NCBI GenBank assembly: GCA_963558565.1
Contig: CAUWGX010000005.1
Coordinates: 1 to 64,000, forward strand
Direction of reading: 5' to 3'
Source of the DNA: Atopostipes sp963558565
GTDB lineage: Bacteria; Bacillota; Bacilli; Lactobacillales; Carnobacteriaceae_A
DNA: 64,000 nucleotides
Shown here: positions 1-7,389 of the stretch, in pieces
Position numbering within the stretch: the stretch's first letter is position 1
Layout: the number at the start of each line of letters is the position of its first letter
Position numbers and translations under genes: made by a program
The notes under the pieces: model-generated
Told to the model about the DNA's origin: nothing
What the model saw: only the letters and a program-made list of their open reading frames with translations
The model's database searches: none

Positions 1-48
1 ACGTGACTGTTAATCACGCCGTCGCAGGTTCGAATCCTGCTTGCGGAG
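1..48 (+). tRNA. tRNA-Asn (GTT), 3' part only
   Basis: The window begins inside the anticodon stem. The seven-base anticodon loop reads CTGTTAA, giving anticodon GTT (Asn). The T-arm stem GCAGG/CCTGC encloses TTCGAAT, and the 3' acceptor strand TTGCGGA is followed by discriminator G. CCA is not encoded. The 5' half lies outside the window. Confidence 0.9.
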
Positions 49-69
49 TTTTTTTATAAAAGTTATTTT

Positions 70-142
70 GCCGTTTTAGCTCAGTAGGTAGAGCGCATCC
101 ATGGTAAGGATGAGGTCGCCGGTTCGATTCCGGCAAATGGCT
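70..142 (+). tRNA. tRNA-Thr (GGT)
   Basis: Complete cloverleaf. The acceptor stem GCCGTTT pairs with AAATGGC (one G-T pair), the D-arm contains AGCTCAGTAGGTAGAGC, the anticodon stem CATCC/GGATG holds loop ATGGTAA with anticodon GGT, and the T-arm is GCCGG/CCGGC. Discriminator is T and CCA is not encoded. It lies 21 bases after tRNA-Asn, so both are probably from one tRNA operon. The sequence from the anticodon onward is duplicated at 6263-6304, marking this gene as an integration site. Confidence 0.95.
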
Positions 143-322
143 TTGTGAGGACAGGGAGTTTGATTCTCTGTCTTTTTTTTGTTCTTAAATTTTATAATTT
201 AATCCCATCATTTATGATGTTGAACTGTTACTACGACACATAAATAGATAAATGAATAAAATAATTTTTGAATTAAGCTAAAAGGTCTCTAAAAAACGCT
301 AAAATAACAATAAAAAAGAGAG
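101..322 (+). repeat. Direct repeat, left copy (attL-like)
   Basis: From ATGGTAAGG in the tRNA-Thr anticodon loop, this sequence matches 6263-6482. The first 42 bases (tRNA 3' half) are identical; the following 180 bases, including the terminator and an AT-rich stretch ending near AATAACAATAAAAAAGAG, differ at scattered positions. An exact tRNA 3' end copied at the far side of an AT-rich block is the usual mark of tyrosine-recombinase integration. The extended, diverged flank suggests an old event or an element that had earlier captured this locus. Confidence 0.85.
148..180 (+). terminator. Terminator of the tRNA operon
   Basis: GACAGGGAG and CTCTGTC form a short stem directly after tRNA-Thr, followed by eight T residues. 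The same hairpin recurs in the second copy of the repeat at 6310-6341. Confidence 0.75.
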
Positions 323-359
323 TACCGGACAAAAGGTTTAGAAAGCTTCTAAAAAGCAG

Positions 360-661
360 ATGGAGATCTTAAACAGCATTGCTGATGTTACGTTTGCTGA
401 TGCTTTGATGTACGCAGAAATTAAAGATGAAGTGAACGGAGAGAACGTGCTATGCAAATTATACGGGAATTGCAGTTTATTCAATATAACTATCTTCAGC
501 CTGAATTAGGGTGAACAGCTGATAAAGCGAGTGATCTTATTAAACAATCAACTTATTATTTAGAAGATTTAAATTATTTCCTTGAAGCTGAAGGTATGGA
601 AAAACTTAGCATTTCTGATTCTGTTCCAATGATTAACTGGCTCGAAGATTTAAAGAATTAA
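360..661 (+). pseudogene. Decayed gene of unknown function
   Basis: An ATG at 360 opens a frame that appears to shift near 430-435. A second frame continues to the TAA at 659-661 with amphipathic sequence (QIIRELQFIQYNYLQPELG, then LIKQSTYYLEDLNYFLEAEG and INWLEDLKN) but contains an in-frame TGA near 512. The 3' part keeps protein-like composition and a terminator follows at once, so this looks like a formerly real gene with one frameshift and one stop. I do not recognise the family. Confidence 0.45.
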
Positions 662-667
662 ATATTT

Positions 668-705
668 ACACCCTCCCGATTATTTAGCAACCAGGAGGGT
701 GTTTA
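668..705 (+). terminator. Hairpin terminator after the decayed gene
   Basis: Perfect nine-base arms ACACCCTCC (668-676) and GGAGGGTGT (694-702) with a 17-base loop, followed by TTTA. Confidence 0.7.
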
Positions 706-1051
706 AGGATTTAGAATATATTATATCTATCAAGAGAGAGCATATTATACATTTTAAGTCTTTAAAATAGATTATATATTGTTGTAATTTATTTATATAA
801 ATAAATTAGTACTATAAATTACAAAGTGCAGTTATTGTTCTAGTAAGGCCCACATTTGGTCTTCCAAGCTCAATATCCCAGTCAGCTTCTATACGAGAAT
901 AGTAATGACAATAATATTGATCTTCTAGACTGCCGTTATCACTTCTTATTAGACTATAAAAATTATGTAGCTCTCTCTAAACCAGCATCAGCGTATGATT
1001 TTAATAATCTAGTAGAAGTTTTGGTGTCATACTATATGTCCAATATCCACC
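706..1051. other. AT-rich stretch without a convincing gene
   Basis: A 73-codon open frame exists on the + strand (856-1077), but it begins without a ribosome binding site and overlaps the tail of the minus-strand decayed gene. I see no RNA structure or repeat here. Confidence 0.4.
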
Positions 1052-1411
1052 TCAAAAGTGGTATTGTAAAGTATTGAAAAATGTATACGGAGAAAATAAA
1101 GTAAATGATCCATTATTACGTAAACCTATTAGTACAGAGGCCCATTCATCTTCAGGTATATTTTCTAAGTATTCTTCTAACCTATTATTGACATCTTCGA
1201 CCTAATCTTCATTTTCATTATGAAATTCCTTGATGTTGTTTCTATCAATAGATTCAACTCTTTGAATATCATCTTTTAATTGTTCATAAGCTGACATATT
1301 ATCCATATTAGTATTATCCATAGCGCTTCCATAAATTGGTTCTTTAAATAAAAATCCAAAGCCAAATAAGACTATTAACATAATTAATTTATTAGTTTTC
1401 GTGAAATGCAT
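1052..1411 (-). pseudogene. Small secreted protein split by an in-frame TAG
   Basis: Starts at ATG 1411 with a hydrophobic signal-like N-terminus (about residues 8-30, LIMLIVLFGFGFLFKEPIYG) and an acidic, Asn-rich stretch. The frame stops at TAG (1202-1204) after 69 residues, but continues uninterrupted for 49 further codons with coherent protein-like sequence (VEDVNNRLEEYLENIPEDEW and then FTLFSPYTFF) to a TGA at 1052. A single base change would restore a secreted protein of about 119 residues. It is the last member of the minus-strand gene run that begins near rgg. Function unknown; a truncated 69-residue product could still be made. Confidence 0.5.
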
Positions 1412-1472
1412 CCTCTCTCTTTTAACTTCCTAAATAAAATAATAAATATTCTAAATTTCATTTTAACGTTAT

Positions 1473-1767
1473 TTATTCTTTGCTAAAACGTAATTTAAAG
1501 AATTTAATACAATTGTTATTAATAAAAAAACCTGTAACTTTCGCCATTGTTATAGGTATATCTATAGCTGGCCAATCTTCGATACTAGCTAAATAGCCCG
1601 TATATGCATATAGCAACCAAATTGAAATTGCACAGCCGGTAATACTGAAAAAAAGAGATTTTTCCCCAATTTTTTATTCTGTTTTTCTTAATTAATATCA
1701 TATTAATTAGAGGTAATGCCAGTGCAATTACTCCTAACAAGAAACTTCCAACATTAAGGAAATACAA
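1473..1767 (-). pseudogene. Small membrane protein with a homopolymer frameshift
   Basis: From a TTG at 1767 (preceded by AGAGGG) the frame encodes a hydrophobic helix (SFLLGVIALALPLINMILIKK) and then changes character at a run of six A residues near 1670-1676. Removing one A joins it to a frame that reads a second helix region (SITGCAISIWLLYAYTGYLA) followed by SIEDWPAIDIPITMAKVTG and a basic tail, ending at TAA 1473. This fused product, about 98 residues with two or three membrane helices, is more protein-like than either piece. The start is uncertain because the upstream frame overlaps the lipoprotein gene. Position in the run suggests an immunity or accessory membrane protein, by inference only. 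Confidence 0.45.
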
Positions 1768-1810
1768 TGTTTTAACCCTCTTTTCTATACTAATATCTAC
1801 ATACGCATTT

Positions 1811-2317
1811 TTATTTTTTATTAGCAATATTAGGAGTAATGAAATCTGAAATCTGATCAATTGTCATATCGCTAGAAATTTGGAGTGTTTCAACTAAAGT
1901 TCCATTTTTAAAATAATTCAAGTTTGGAACATAGTCTATGTCATATTTACTCAAATAGTCATGCAATCCAGTATCGCTCTCATTGTCACTATTCAGGTAA
2001 TTAATAACAACATCATTATTCTCATTTAATATGCTAGCTTCATATAGTTTAGGTGCAAACCGCTGACAAAATGGGCAAGAAGCTCTTCCGGTATAAACAA
2101 AAAAAGTTTCTTTTTCTTGTTGAAGTAACTTCAAATCTTTAGAAGTTACTTCATTAAATTTTTTTATAACTTCATTGTATTCTTTTAAAGGTTCTTCTTT
2201 TTGATCGGTATATAGAGTTTGATTTGCATTAACTTGTGTATCATCTTCTAAAGCACATCCCGAAAAAATTACGGAAATAAAGGATAATAGAATAACAAAA
2301 TTCAGTGTCTTTTTCAT
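1811..2317 (-). CDS. Thioredoxin-like lipoprotein, bacteriocin-accessory type
   Basis: 168 residues from ATG 2317, which follows AAGGGAGG at good spacing; a longer upstream extension of the frame has no ribosome site. Residues 1-20 form a lipoprotein signal ending in the lipobox FSGC. A thioredoxin fold follows: TGRASCPFCQRFAP carries the CxxC pair (CPFC), and a later YVPNLNYFKNGT matches the cis-proline region. PedC/BrcD-type proteins of class II bacteriocin loci share this plan and help form disulfides in the bacteriocin. Here the likely client is the two-cysteine secreted protein encoded 260 bases upstream in the same run. A general extracytoplasmic disulfide role is the alternative. Confidence 0.75.
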   Translation of the reverse strand: MKKTLNFVILLSFISVIFSGCALEDDTQVNANQTLYTDQKEEPLKEYNEVIKKFNEVTSKDLKLLQQEKETFFVYTGRASCPFCQRFAPKLYEASILNENNDVVINYLNSDNESDTGLHDYLSKYDIDYVPNLNYFKNGTLVETLQISSDMTIDQISDFITPNIANKK

Positions 2318-2342
2318 GATAACCTCCCTTATAAATATAAAA

Positions 2343-2546
2343 TCAATTTTCTCTATATTTATAAACAAGCATCTTAGTAACAAAATGGACAATTACATAT
2401 ATGACGACAAATGTTCCTACATTTACCAAGCCATTATCCATGTTTAGAGTTGTAAAATATTCTAGTAAATCTTGAATAATAAAAGCAATAAAAAAAGTTA
2501 GTATACCTAGTAAAGCATTAAGGTACTTGTTATTTACATATTTCAT
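2343..2546 (-). CDS. Small two-helix membrane protein, possible immunity protein
   Basis: 67 residues, start ATG 2546 after GTGAGGAAG. Two hydrophobic segments (about residues 9-29, ALLGILTFFIAFIIQDLLEY, and 42-60, VGTFVVIYVIVHFVTKMLVY) are joined by a short acidic loop, and the C-terminus is basic (YKYREN). It lies between the secreted two-cysteine protein and the thioredoxin-like lipoprotein, 26 bases from the next gene, so it is probably co-transcribed. Small two-helix proteins in this position often confer immunity to a cognate bacteriocin; that role is inferred from context only. Confidence 0.6.
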   Translation of the reverse strand: MKYVNNKYLNALLGILTFFIAFIIQDLLEYFTTLNMDNGLVNVGTFVVIYVIVHFVTKMLVYKYREN

Positions 2547-2579
2547 AATATCTTCCTCACGGTCTTTCAGTATTAGGTA

Positions 2580-3068
2580 TTAAAAACCTCCAGCCCTACA
2601 GACTGATCTTGTAAGATCATTATAGTACTTGTAACCCTCACAAAATGCATCTAAACCCATGTTCAATAGTAATGTAGCAAGCCAACCCCATCCAGCCAAT
2701 GCCAGTGTTTCTGCCAAAGCAGCTAAGAGGGCAGATCCTATTGCTATAGAGTTCGTGCCTATTCCGATATCTTCAGCATTTTCATAATGTTGTATTTTTT
2801 CTTCTGGAGCTAGTGTTTCATAATATGCTTTTAAATCATTGGCGAGTTTTTCATCCATCCCTTCGTCTTTAGCATTAGAATTATTAAAGCTAACTTCCTT
2901 TTCATCGTGATCATATTCAATATTATCATTAAAAATTTGAGTCATTTCTACCAAGTCTTCATCGGTCACTGAATTTGTTGCAGCCCCTACACTAATGGGT
3001 GTTAAAACAATATATAATCCTAAAACAGCAACTATTAAATTAACAATTTTCTTCTTATGTTTTTTCAT
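2580..3068 (-). CDS. Secreted small protein with two C-terminal cysteines, candidate bacteriocin
   Basis: 162 residues, start ATG 3068 preceded by AAAAGGAGCG. A Sec-type signal (KK-rich start, hydrophobic core at 8-28, PISVGA then ATN) is followed by an acidic middle (residues 35-95) and a hydrophobic Gly/Ala-rich segment (about 100-138, with GSALLAALAETLALAGWGW). The tail holds the only two cysteines, as FCEGYKYYND and then SVCRAGGF, 15 residues apart. An acidic propiece plus hydrophobic, disulfide-capable C-terminus suits a processed membrane-active peptide, and the neighbouring CPFC lipoprotein suits disulfide formation. I recognise no named family. Confidence 0.6.
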   Translation of the reverse strand: MKKHKKKIVNLIVAVLGLYIVLTPISVGAATNSVTDEDLVEMTQIFNDNIEYDHDEKEVSFNNSNAKDEGMDEKLANDLKAYYETLAPEEKIQHYENAEDIGIGTNSIAIGSALLAALAETLALAGWGWLATLLLNMGLDAFCEGYKYYNDLTRSVCRAGGF

Positions 3069-3131
3069 CTATAATTCGCTCCTTTTAAATTACCTTTTAC
3101 AAAATAGTCATAAAATAAATATTTAATGTTT

Positions 3132-3314
3132 CTATTCTTCTAAAATCTCTTCTTCTGTAAACCATATTCCCGTAGGTTCTATTTTTGCTAAACTATTCTC
3201 CTCCTTGTTTTGTATTTGTATAGGTTCTTCAATGGTAGTAGGTACTTCATCGATTAAGAAAAGAACATTTGTTGACAATATCGCAATTAACACTAATAAA
3301 ATAGAGTTCTTCAC
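3132..3314 (-). CDS. Short membrane-anchored or secreted peptide next to rgg
   Basis: 60 residues from GTG 3314, preceded by a strong AAAGGAGG. An N-terminal hydrophobic segment (residues 4-22) is followed by an acidic, Pro/Ile-rich tail ending WFTEEEILEE. It is divergent from rgg with about 90 bases between starts and heads the minus-strand gene run. Rgg regulators are often paired with a short exported pheromone gene beside them. This peptide is longer than the usual SHP precursors and lacks a typical SHP tail, so a signalling role is possible but unproven. Confidence 0.5.
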   Translation of the reverse strand: MKNSILLVLIAILSTNVLFLIDEVPTTIEEPIQIQNKEENSLAKIEPTGIWFTEEEILEE

Positions 3315-3402
3315 TATTTAGCCTCCTTTCTTTATTTAAATTACCATAGATATAAGCATTTGCCTTATAATAGTTATATCTGAATAAAAGGAATTGATTT
3401 GA

Positions 3403-4272
3403 ATGGAAAATTATGGAAAAACACTTAAAATAATTCGAGAAAGTCTACTTTTCACACAAGTTGGTATGTCAACAGGAATTATGTCTCAATCGAATTATTC
3501 TAAAATTGAAAAAGGAGAAATTGATATTCCTTTTTCGAAAATGATAGAGCTGTTGAATCGCTTAGGAATGTCTATTGATGAATTTTTGTATGTCCATCGT
3601 GATTATACAAAGAATCCAGGCAATCAATTAAACCGCTTAAAAAAATTAAATGCTGGAGACAAACGGAGCATTCTTAAAAATATCGAAGAATTAAAAGCAA
3701 TCCGAAATTTATCCCGACGAGAACAAGAATTATTACTTATTTTTGATGCATTACTTTTGGTTCTAAATAATGATTATAACGCTGCACGCAAGAAAGTTTT
3801 ACTAATATGGGACCGACTAGAAAAGCATGACAATTGGTATTTATATGACATACGATTAATTAATAGTATCCTTTATCTATTTCCAATTGACGTTGCTGGG
3901 TCTATAGTAAATCTAGCTTTAAGGCGATTAAAAAACTATAAAAATTTTCGTAACTTTAATCAGTTGTCTGCTAATCTCCAGATTAATTTTATTCTTCTTT
4001 TAATTGATAATAAAAAATTTAGTACGGCATTAAACGAAACTGAAAAATTGATCTCTTTTTGTATTGAGAAAAAATTATTTAGACATTTAGGAGTCTGTTA
4101 TGTACGAAAGGGAGTTCTCTTAGATAATTTAAAGCAAAAGGATTCATTTCATTGGTATAAAAAAGGAATAAATTTGTTGGAGAAAACATACAATCAAGAT
4201 CTGGTTCAAGAATTAAAAAATGAAATTAAACACTATACTGATCGATGCATCGATAACTCTATAAACCTTTAA
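3403..4272 (+). CDS. Rgg/GadR/MutR-family transcriptional regulator
   Basis: 289 residues, start ATG 3403 after AAAAGGAATT. The N-terminal XRE-type helix-turn-helix (residues 1-62, with GIMSQSNYSKIEKGEIDIP as the recognition region and MSIDEFLYV closing it) is followed by an all-helical C-terminal domain of about 220 residues, as in Rgg proteins that bind short peptides. A TATAAT lies at 3366-3371. The gene diverges from the run of small secreted and membrane genes (3314 to 1052) and converges with a further secreted-protein gene, so those are its probable targets. Rgg proteins commonly control bacteriocins and quorum sensing; which peptide it senses is not visible. Confidence 0.85.
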   Translation: MENYGKTLKIIRESLLFTQVGMSTGIMSQSNYSKIEKGEIDIPFSKMIELLNRLGMSIDEFLYVHRDYTKNPGNQLNRLKKLNAGDKRSILKNIEELKAIRNLSRREQELLLIFDALLLVLNNDYNAARKKVLLIWDRLEKHDNWYLYDIRLINSILYLFPIDVAGSIVNLALRRLKNYKNFRNFNQLSANLQINFILLLIDNKKFSTALNETEKLISFCIEKKLFRHLGVCYVRKGVLLDNLKQKDSFHWYKKGINLLEKTYNQDLVQELKNEIKHYTDRCIDNSINL

Positions 4273-4481
4273 AACAAATCCCACTAACCACAATTTTGAT
4301 TTCGATTAGTTGCTTAGTATTTAATTATATAAACTTCAACTTTTGTATTATTCTTTCTTTTTTTCTTTTTTTCTCTCTATACTCTTTTTTTTCTTTTTTC
4401 CTTCATCACCGAGAGTATATTTTAAAAAATAAAAAAAGGGGATTCCTACAGCAAACTTTAAAAGAGCATCAAATAATCGCA

Positions 4482-4949
4482 TCATTGATCACTAATACTA
4501 TTAATTCGGGTATGATGACTTATTAAACCATTTGGTTGTGTATAAGGAATTAAAGAATAATTTATAACGATTCCATTAGAAGTATCAGTTACTGATGCAG
4601 CAGCCGCTCCTCCCAAACCAATTGTCGTTCCAGCTACAAGGCTATTTAAATATAATTCATAATTATTATTTCCCAAATCAACAATTTTATTAACGCCATT
4701 GATACCTATTCTCTGAGATGTTTTAGTTAAAATAAAATTATAATCACTTTCGGAAATATATTCATCTTCATAAGCTAATTCAGCTGCTTTTAAAAAGTCC
4801 ATATTAGTAAAAGTAACTTCTTCGCTCTCATTATTTTGAGTCACTTTCTGTAAGTTATCTTCATACATTACTGCACCTTGAACTCCTGTTGCAGCAATAG
4901 GAGATAACAATATACCTATAAAACTCAAAGCCAATATCTTTTTCTTCAT
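4482..4949 (-). CDS. Secreted small protein of unknown function
   Basis: 155 residues, start ATG 4949 with AAAGGAC/AAAGGAG sequences upstream. A clear Sec signal (KKK start, hydrophobic core, GVQGA then VMYED) is followed by an acidic region (30-75) and a short hydrophobic Gly/Ala-rich segment (SLVAGTTIGLGGAAAASVTD). It has no cysteines in the mature part. The layout (signal, acidic stretch, Gly/Ala-rich hydrophobic segment) echoes the two-cysteine protein on the other side of rgg, although the sequences do not align by eye. Possibly a second toxin component or a target of the Rgg regulator. Confidence 0.6.
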   Translation of the reverse strand: MKKKILALSFIGILLSPIAATGVQGAVMYEDNLQKVTQNNESEEVTFTNMDFLKAAELAYEDEYISESDYNFILTKTSQRIGINGVNKIVDLGNNNYELYLNSLVAGTTIGLGGAAAASVTDTSNGIVINYSLIPYTQPNGLISHHTRINSISDQ

Positions 4950-5250
4950 GTCCTTTATTCTCCTTTTTGATTTTAAAAAACTATTCTGTTAAATGAACTA
5001 TAAAATTTATTGAGTGTTATTTTCTTTGCTATATTTGTATCAGTATATCAATTTCCAAATAAAGCATGCATGCGCTACTGCTTTAAATAAATTCGGATAA
5101 TTTAGATATAAACACCTGAAAATGCCTAATTTTCAAAATATAAATGAAATAGACAGAGCTACACTAAAATAGTTTTGTTATCAACTCCTAACTATATACT
5201 ATGTGGAGCTTTTATTATAAATAAAGTATATAACACATTTAATCTTTATA

Positions 5251-5272
5251 TAACGTCGGGATTCCGACGTTA
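5251..5272. promoter_or_regulatory. Perfect inverted repeat, possible operator or RNA hairpin
   Basis: TAACGTCGG and CCGACGTTA are perfect nine-base arms around GATT. No T-run follows, so it is a poor terminator. It sits 146 bases before the start of the four-helix membrane protein gene, within an otherwise AT-rich gap (4950-5417) that shows nothing else. Confidence 0.5.
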
Positions 5273-5417
5273 CATAAAACCATTAAACGTTTTATAATAT
5301 TATTAATGAGAATGGAACAAGCAAAAAACTACTGCAAGAATTGAAAGTATAAAGAAAACTTAAAGCAAAATACTACAGAGAACAAACTAAAGATATATTT
5401 AAGTGAAGAGGGATAAA

Positions 5418-5822
5418 ATGGGATTTCCATTAAATATAATTATATCGATCATCATGACATCATTTATTAGTTACATCATTTATAGAATTTATGGTAAACA
5501 ACATTTTATTTTTAAATATATGGTTGGTATCGGTATTCTATATATATTATTTTTACTTTCTTTTTCATTGTTCCCTACTATGGCTCAAAACGAAACAGGT
5601 TTAAATATAGTTCGGAATGGGATTATGGCATTTTACTTTTTTATATTTGTTCCTTTTTTCGGTACTGTTTTATATTTTTTAGTAAAAAAGATTTTCTATA
5701 CAAATTGGAAACCCAAGGGAGCGGGGTACTTAATCTTAATAGTAACCACTTTTTTTACTATTGTAGTATTTATAATAGGACTTTATGTCTTTGTTTATAG
5801 TTTTTATGGCTTTGCTCCTTAG
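5418..5822 (+). CDS. Four-helix membrane protein of unknown function
   Basis: 134 residues. ATG 5418 is preferred over an in-frame GTG at 5403 because AGAGGGAT sits just upstream. Four hydrophobic segments are evident: IIISIIMTSFISYIIYRIYG, a second around VGIGILYILFLLSFSLF, a third around GIMAFYFFIFVPFFGTVLY, and a fourth LILIVTTFFTIVVFIIGLYV. Loops are short and the protein has no catalytic motif. It lies in the island alone on the + strand. A role in immunity or transport is possible; no family is recognised. Confidence 0.55.
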   Translation: MGFPLNIIISIIMTSFISYIIYRIYGKQHFIFKYMVGIGILYILFLLSFSLFPTMAQNETGLNIVRNGIMAFYFFIFVPFFGTVLYFLVKKIFYTNWKPKGAGYLILIVTTFFTIVVFIIGLYVFVYSFYGFAP

Positions 5823-6262
5823 ATATTTGTTTTCAAACCATATTTTATTATGCTCTTATTTATTACAAGGTAGAATGCTTAGCTTAATGGGGAAAAAGTT
5901 GAATACTTATAGTAATTATTGAAGTTGATTGAGATAGTGGTGTTTGATTAGGATTTTTATATAATGTAGGAAAACGATAATTTAAAATTGTGGGTTTTTA
6001 CGTTTACTGGACGATGTTATTGATTAATCATATATTGATTATAGCTAATGGAAATTACATTGAGCTTTGCCATAAGTATAAAATTAATTATGAATTATTT
6101 GATGATTATTTAATGGTGTTTTGCATATAATTTGCCTTTGCAGTGACGAGGCGATGACGATTTTAAAATGTCTCTATCTCTTTATATAACTTAGAATTTT
6201 CAAAAACTTTCTATTTAGCGATTCAAAACAACTAGATTACCTTATAGTATAGTGTAAGCTGA
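5823..6262. other. AT-rich stretch at the right end of the island, no gene seen
   Basis: Stops are frequent in all frames and there is no clear ribosome binding site, RNA fold or repeat. The stretch ends exactly where the tRNA-Thr 3' copy begins. Confidence 0.5.
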
Positions 6263-6482
6263 ATGGTAAGGATGAGGTCGCCGGTTCGATTCCGGCAAAT
6301 GGCTTTGTGAGGACAGGGAGTTTTTATTCTCTGTCTTTTTTGTTCTTAAATTCTATAATTTAACGCCATCATTTATGGTGTTGGACTGTTACTAGGATAC
6401 GTAAATGGATAAATGAACAAAATAATTTTCTGATTAAGCTAAAAGGTCTCTAAAAACCGCTAAAATAACAATAAAAAAGAGA
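6263..6482 (+). repeat. Direct repeat, right copy (attR-like), with tRNA-Thr 3' fragment
   Basis: Begins ATGGTAAGGATGAGG, the anticodon loop and 3' half of tRNA-Thr without any 5' half, so it cannot make a tRNA. The identical 42 bases are followed by the diverged flank including a GACAGGGAG/CTCTGTC terminator (6310-6341). It marks the right border of the island. Confidence 0.85.
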
Positions 6483-6513
6483 AATTACATTTGTTGTGTA
6501 ATTTCTCTTTTTT
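6473..6513. terminator. Bidirectional hairpin terminator
   Basis: A-rich arm with GAGAAATTACA pairs with TGTAATTTCTC; six A residues precede and six T residues follow, so it can stop transcription from either side, including the minus-strand small membrane gene. Confidence 0.8.
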
Positions 6514-6561
6514 GTTTAAAATGAATGACTTCTGCTCTAGGTTCTTTTTTTGGTCTTTCTC

Positions 6562-6765
6562 TCATTTACTTTTGAAATAATTATGAGTAACTATTAAAAA
6601 ATTTAAAAGAACATATATAAGCACCAAAATTAAATAGCCTTGGGTAATTTTTGTTATTGTACTTTGCCACTCATATAATTCATAATCATTTATTATTTGC
6701 ACTATAATAGATAACAATATCCCTACTAAAATAAGCCCCCATGAAATATAACGCTTTATTTTCAT
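6562..6765 (-). CDS. Small two-helix membrane protein
   Basis: 67 residues, start ATG 6765 with AAGGAG at ideal spacing. Two hydrophobic segments (about 7-27, YISWGLILVGILLSIIVQII, and 43-61, GYLILVLIYVLLNFLIVTH) flank a polar stretch DYELYEWQSTITKI; the C-terminus is basic. Size and topology resemble the membrane protein at 2343-2546, but without clear sequence identity. It sits just outside the right border of the island and reads towards the terminator at 6473-6513. Function unknown. Confidence 0.55.
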   Translation of the reverse strand: MKIKRYISWGLILVGILLSIIVQIINDYELYEWQSTITKITQGYLILVLIYVLLNFLIVTHNYFKSK

Positions 6766-7230
6766 ATAAACTCCTTAAAGATGATAGACATAATGACCGT
6801 AAAAATCACCTGTGTCAGCTGTAAAAGACCACACGAAACGATGTTGTGGTGCTCCGAACCCTGGGGTATATCTTTGAGGATTCTACTCTTAAAGTTTCGC
6901 CACTTGCTGAAGCAGCAAAGTTTTCTTAATAATGGTCTTGTCCTTTTCATTATATTTTGGCACCGATTATATGCGCAGAGTATCAATAAGATGTCGTCTT
7001 TATTCACACAATGCTTAAAATTGTTGAAGAACTTTGAAAAAAATCTATTTTAAATATAAACAAAAAGAAACTTTGATAAGACAATTACGTTTTTTGAAAA
7101 TGAAATTCATATTACAGTCATAAACACAATCATAATCATAGTCATAATCATAATCAAGAATCGTACGCTACAAATCGTAAGACGAGTCGCGAAATCAACC
7201 TGAAACTCCATTAAAATTGGTAAATAATAA
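6766..7230. other. Probably degraded sequence
   Basis: Overlapping open frames of 80-90 codons on both strands (6762-7007 minus, 6781-7053 plus) lack convincing starts and neither has a recognisable domain. At about 7120-7155 a run of CATAAT-type hexamers encodes alternating His-Asn residues in one frame, like the metal-binding His-rich loops of zinc transport proteins, but no start precedes it and the frame ends at once. The region is best read as gene debris. Confidence 0.35.
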
Positions 7231-7273
7231 AAAAAACACTGAAGTCCTTGACGAAAGGTTTCAGTGTTTTTTA
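7231..7273. terminator. Strong hairpin terminator
   Basis: AAAAAACACTGAA pairs with TTCAGTGTTTTTT around a short loop; A and T tracts make it usable from both sides. Confidence 0.85.
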
Positions 7274-7389
7274 TTGATCTTCCTGAATGAGTTTTTCCTA
7301 TTAATATCTATTGTAATATGGAAAAATTTTAGTGAGAAATGGTGACTAGTTTTCGAAAATAAATAACTACACAAAATAATATACTACTC

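Larger units (their letters stand above)
143..6304. mobile_element. Putative genomic island inserted at tRNA-Thr
   Basis: A 6.1 kb AT-rich block between two copies of the tRNA-Thr 3' end. It carries an Rgg-type regulator, small secreted and membrane proteins and a thioredoxin-like lipoprotein, plus several decayed reading frames. No integrase, excisionase, relaxase or phage gene is visible, so the block is either a remnant or was mobilised in trans. The boundaries follow the tRNA duplication; the exact crossover within the 42 identical bases cannot be told. Confidence 0.7.

Noticed and set aside
500..520. In-frame TGA at about 512 as selenocysteine or alternative Trp coding
   Set aside because: The same gene also has a frameshift and no SECIS-like hairpin follows; TGA is used as an ordinary stop in neighbouring genes.
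856..1077. 73-codon + strand frame
   Set aside because: No ribosome site, and it overlaps the coherent minus-strand frame that continues beyond the TAG at 1202.
4296..4526. Phe/Ser-rich 76-codon frame just after rgg as a pheromone gene
   Set aside because: It starts with TTG without a ribosome site and its hydrophobicity stems from a TTTCTTTTTT low-complexity run; no SHP-like tail.
143..6304. Island as a prophage or conjugative element
   Set aside because: No integrase, capsid, tail, relaxase or coupling protein is present; only regulator, small secreted and membrane genes.
6762..7053. Overlapping 81- and 90-codon frames as genes or an insertion-sequence remnant
   Set aside because: Neither has a proper start or a recognisable transposase motif, and no terminal inverted repeats were found.
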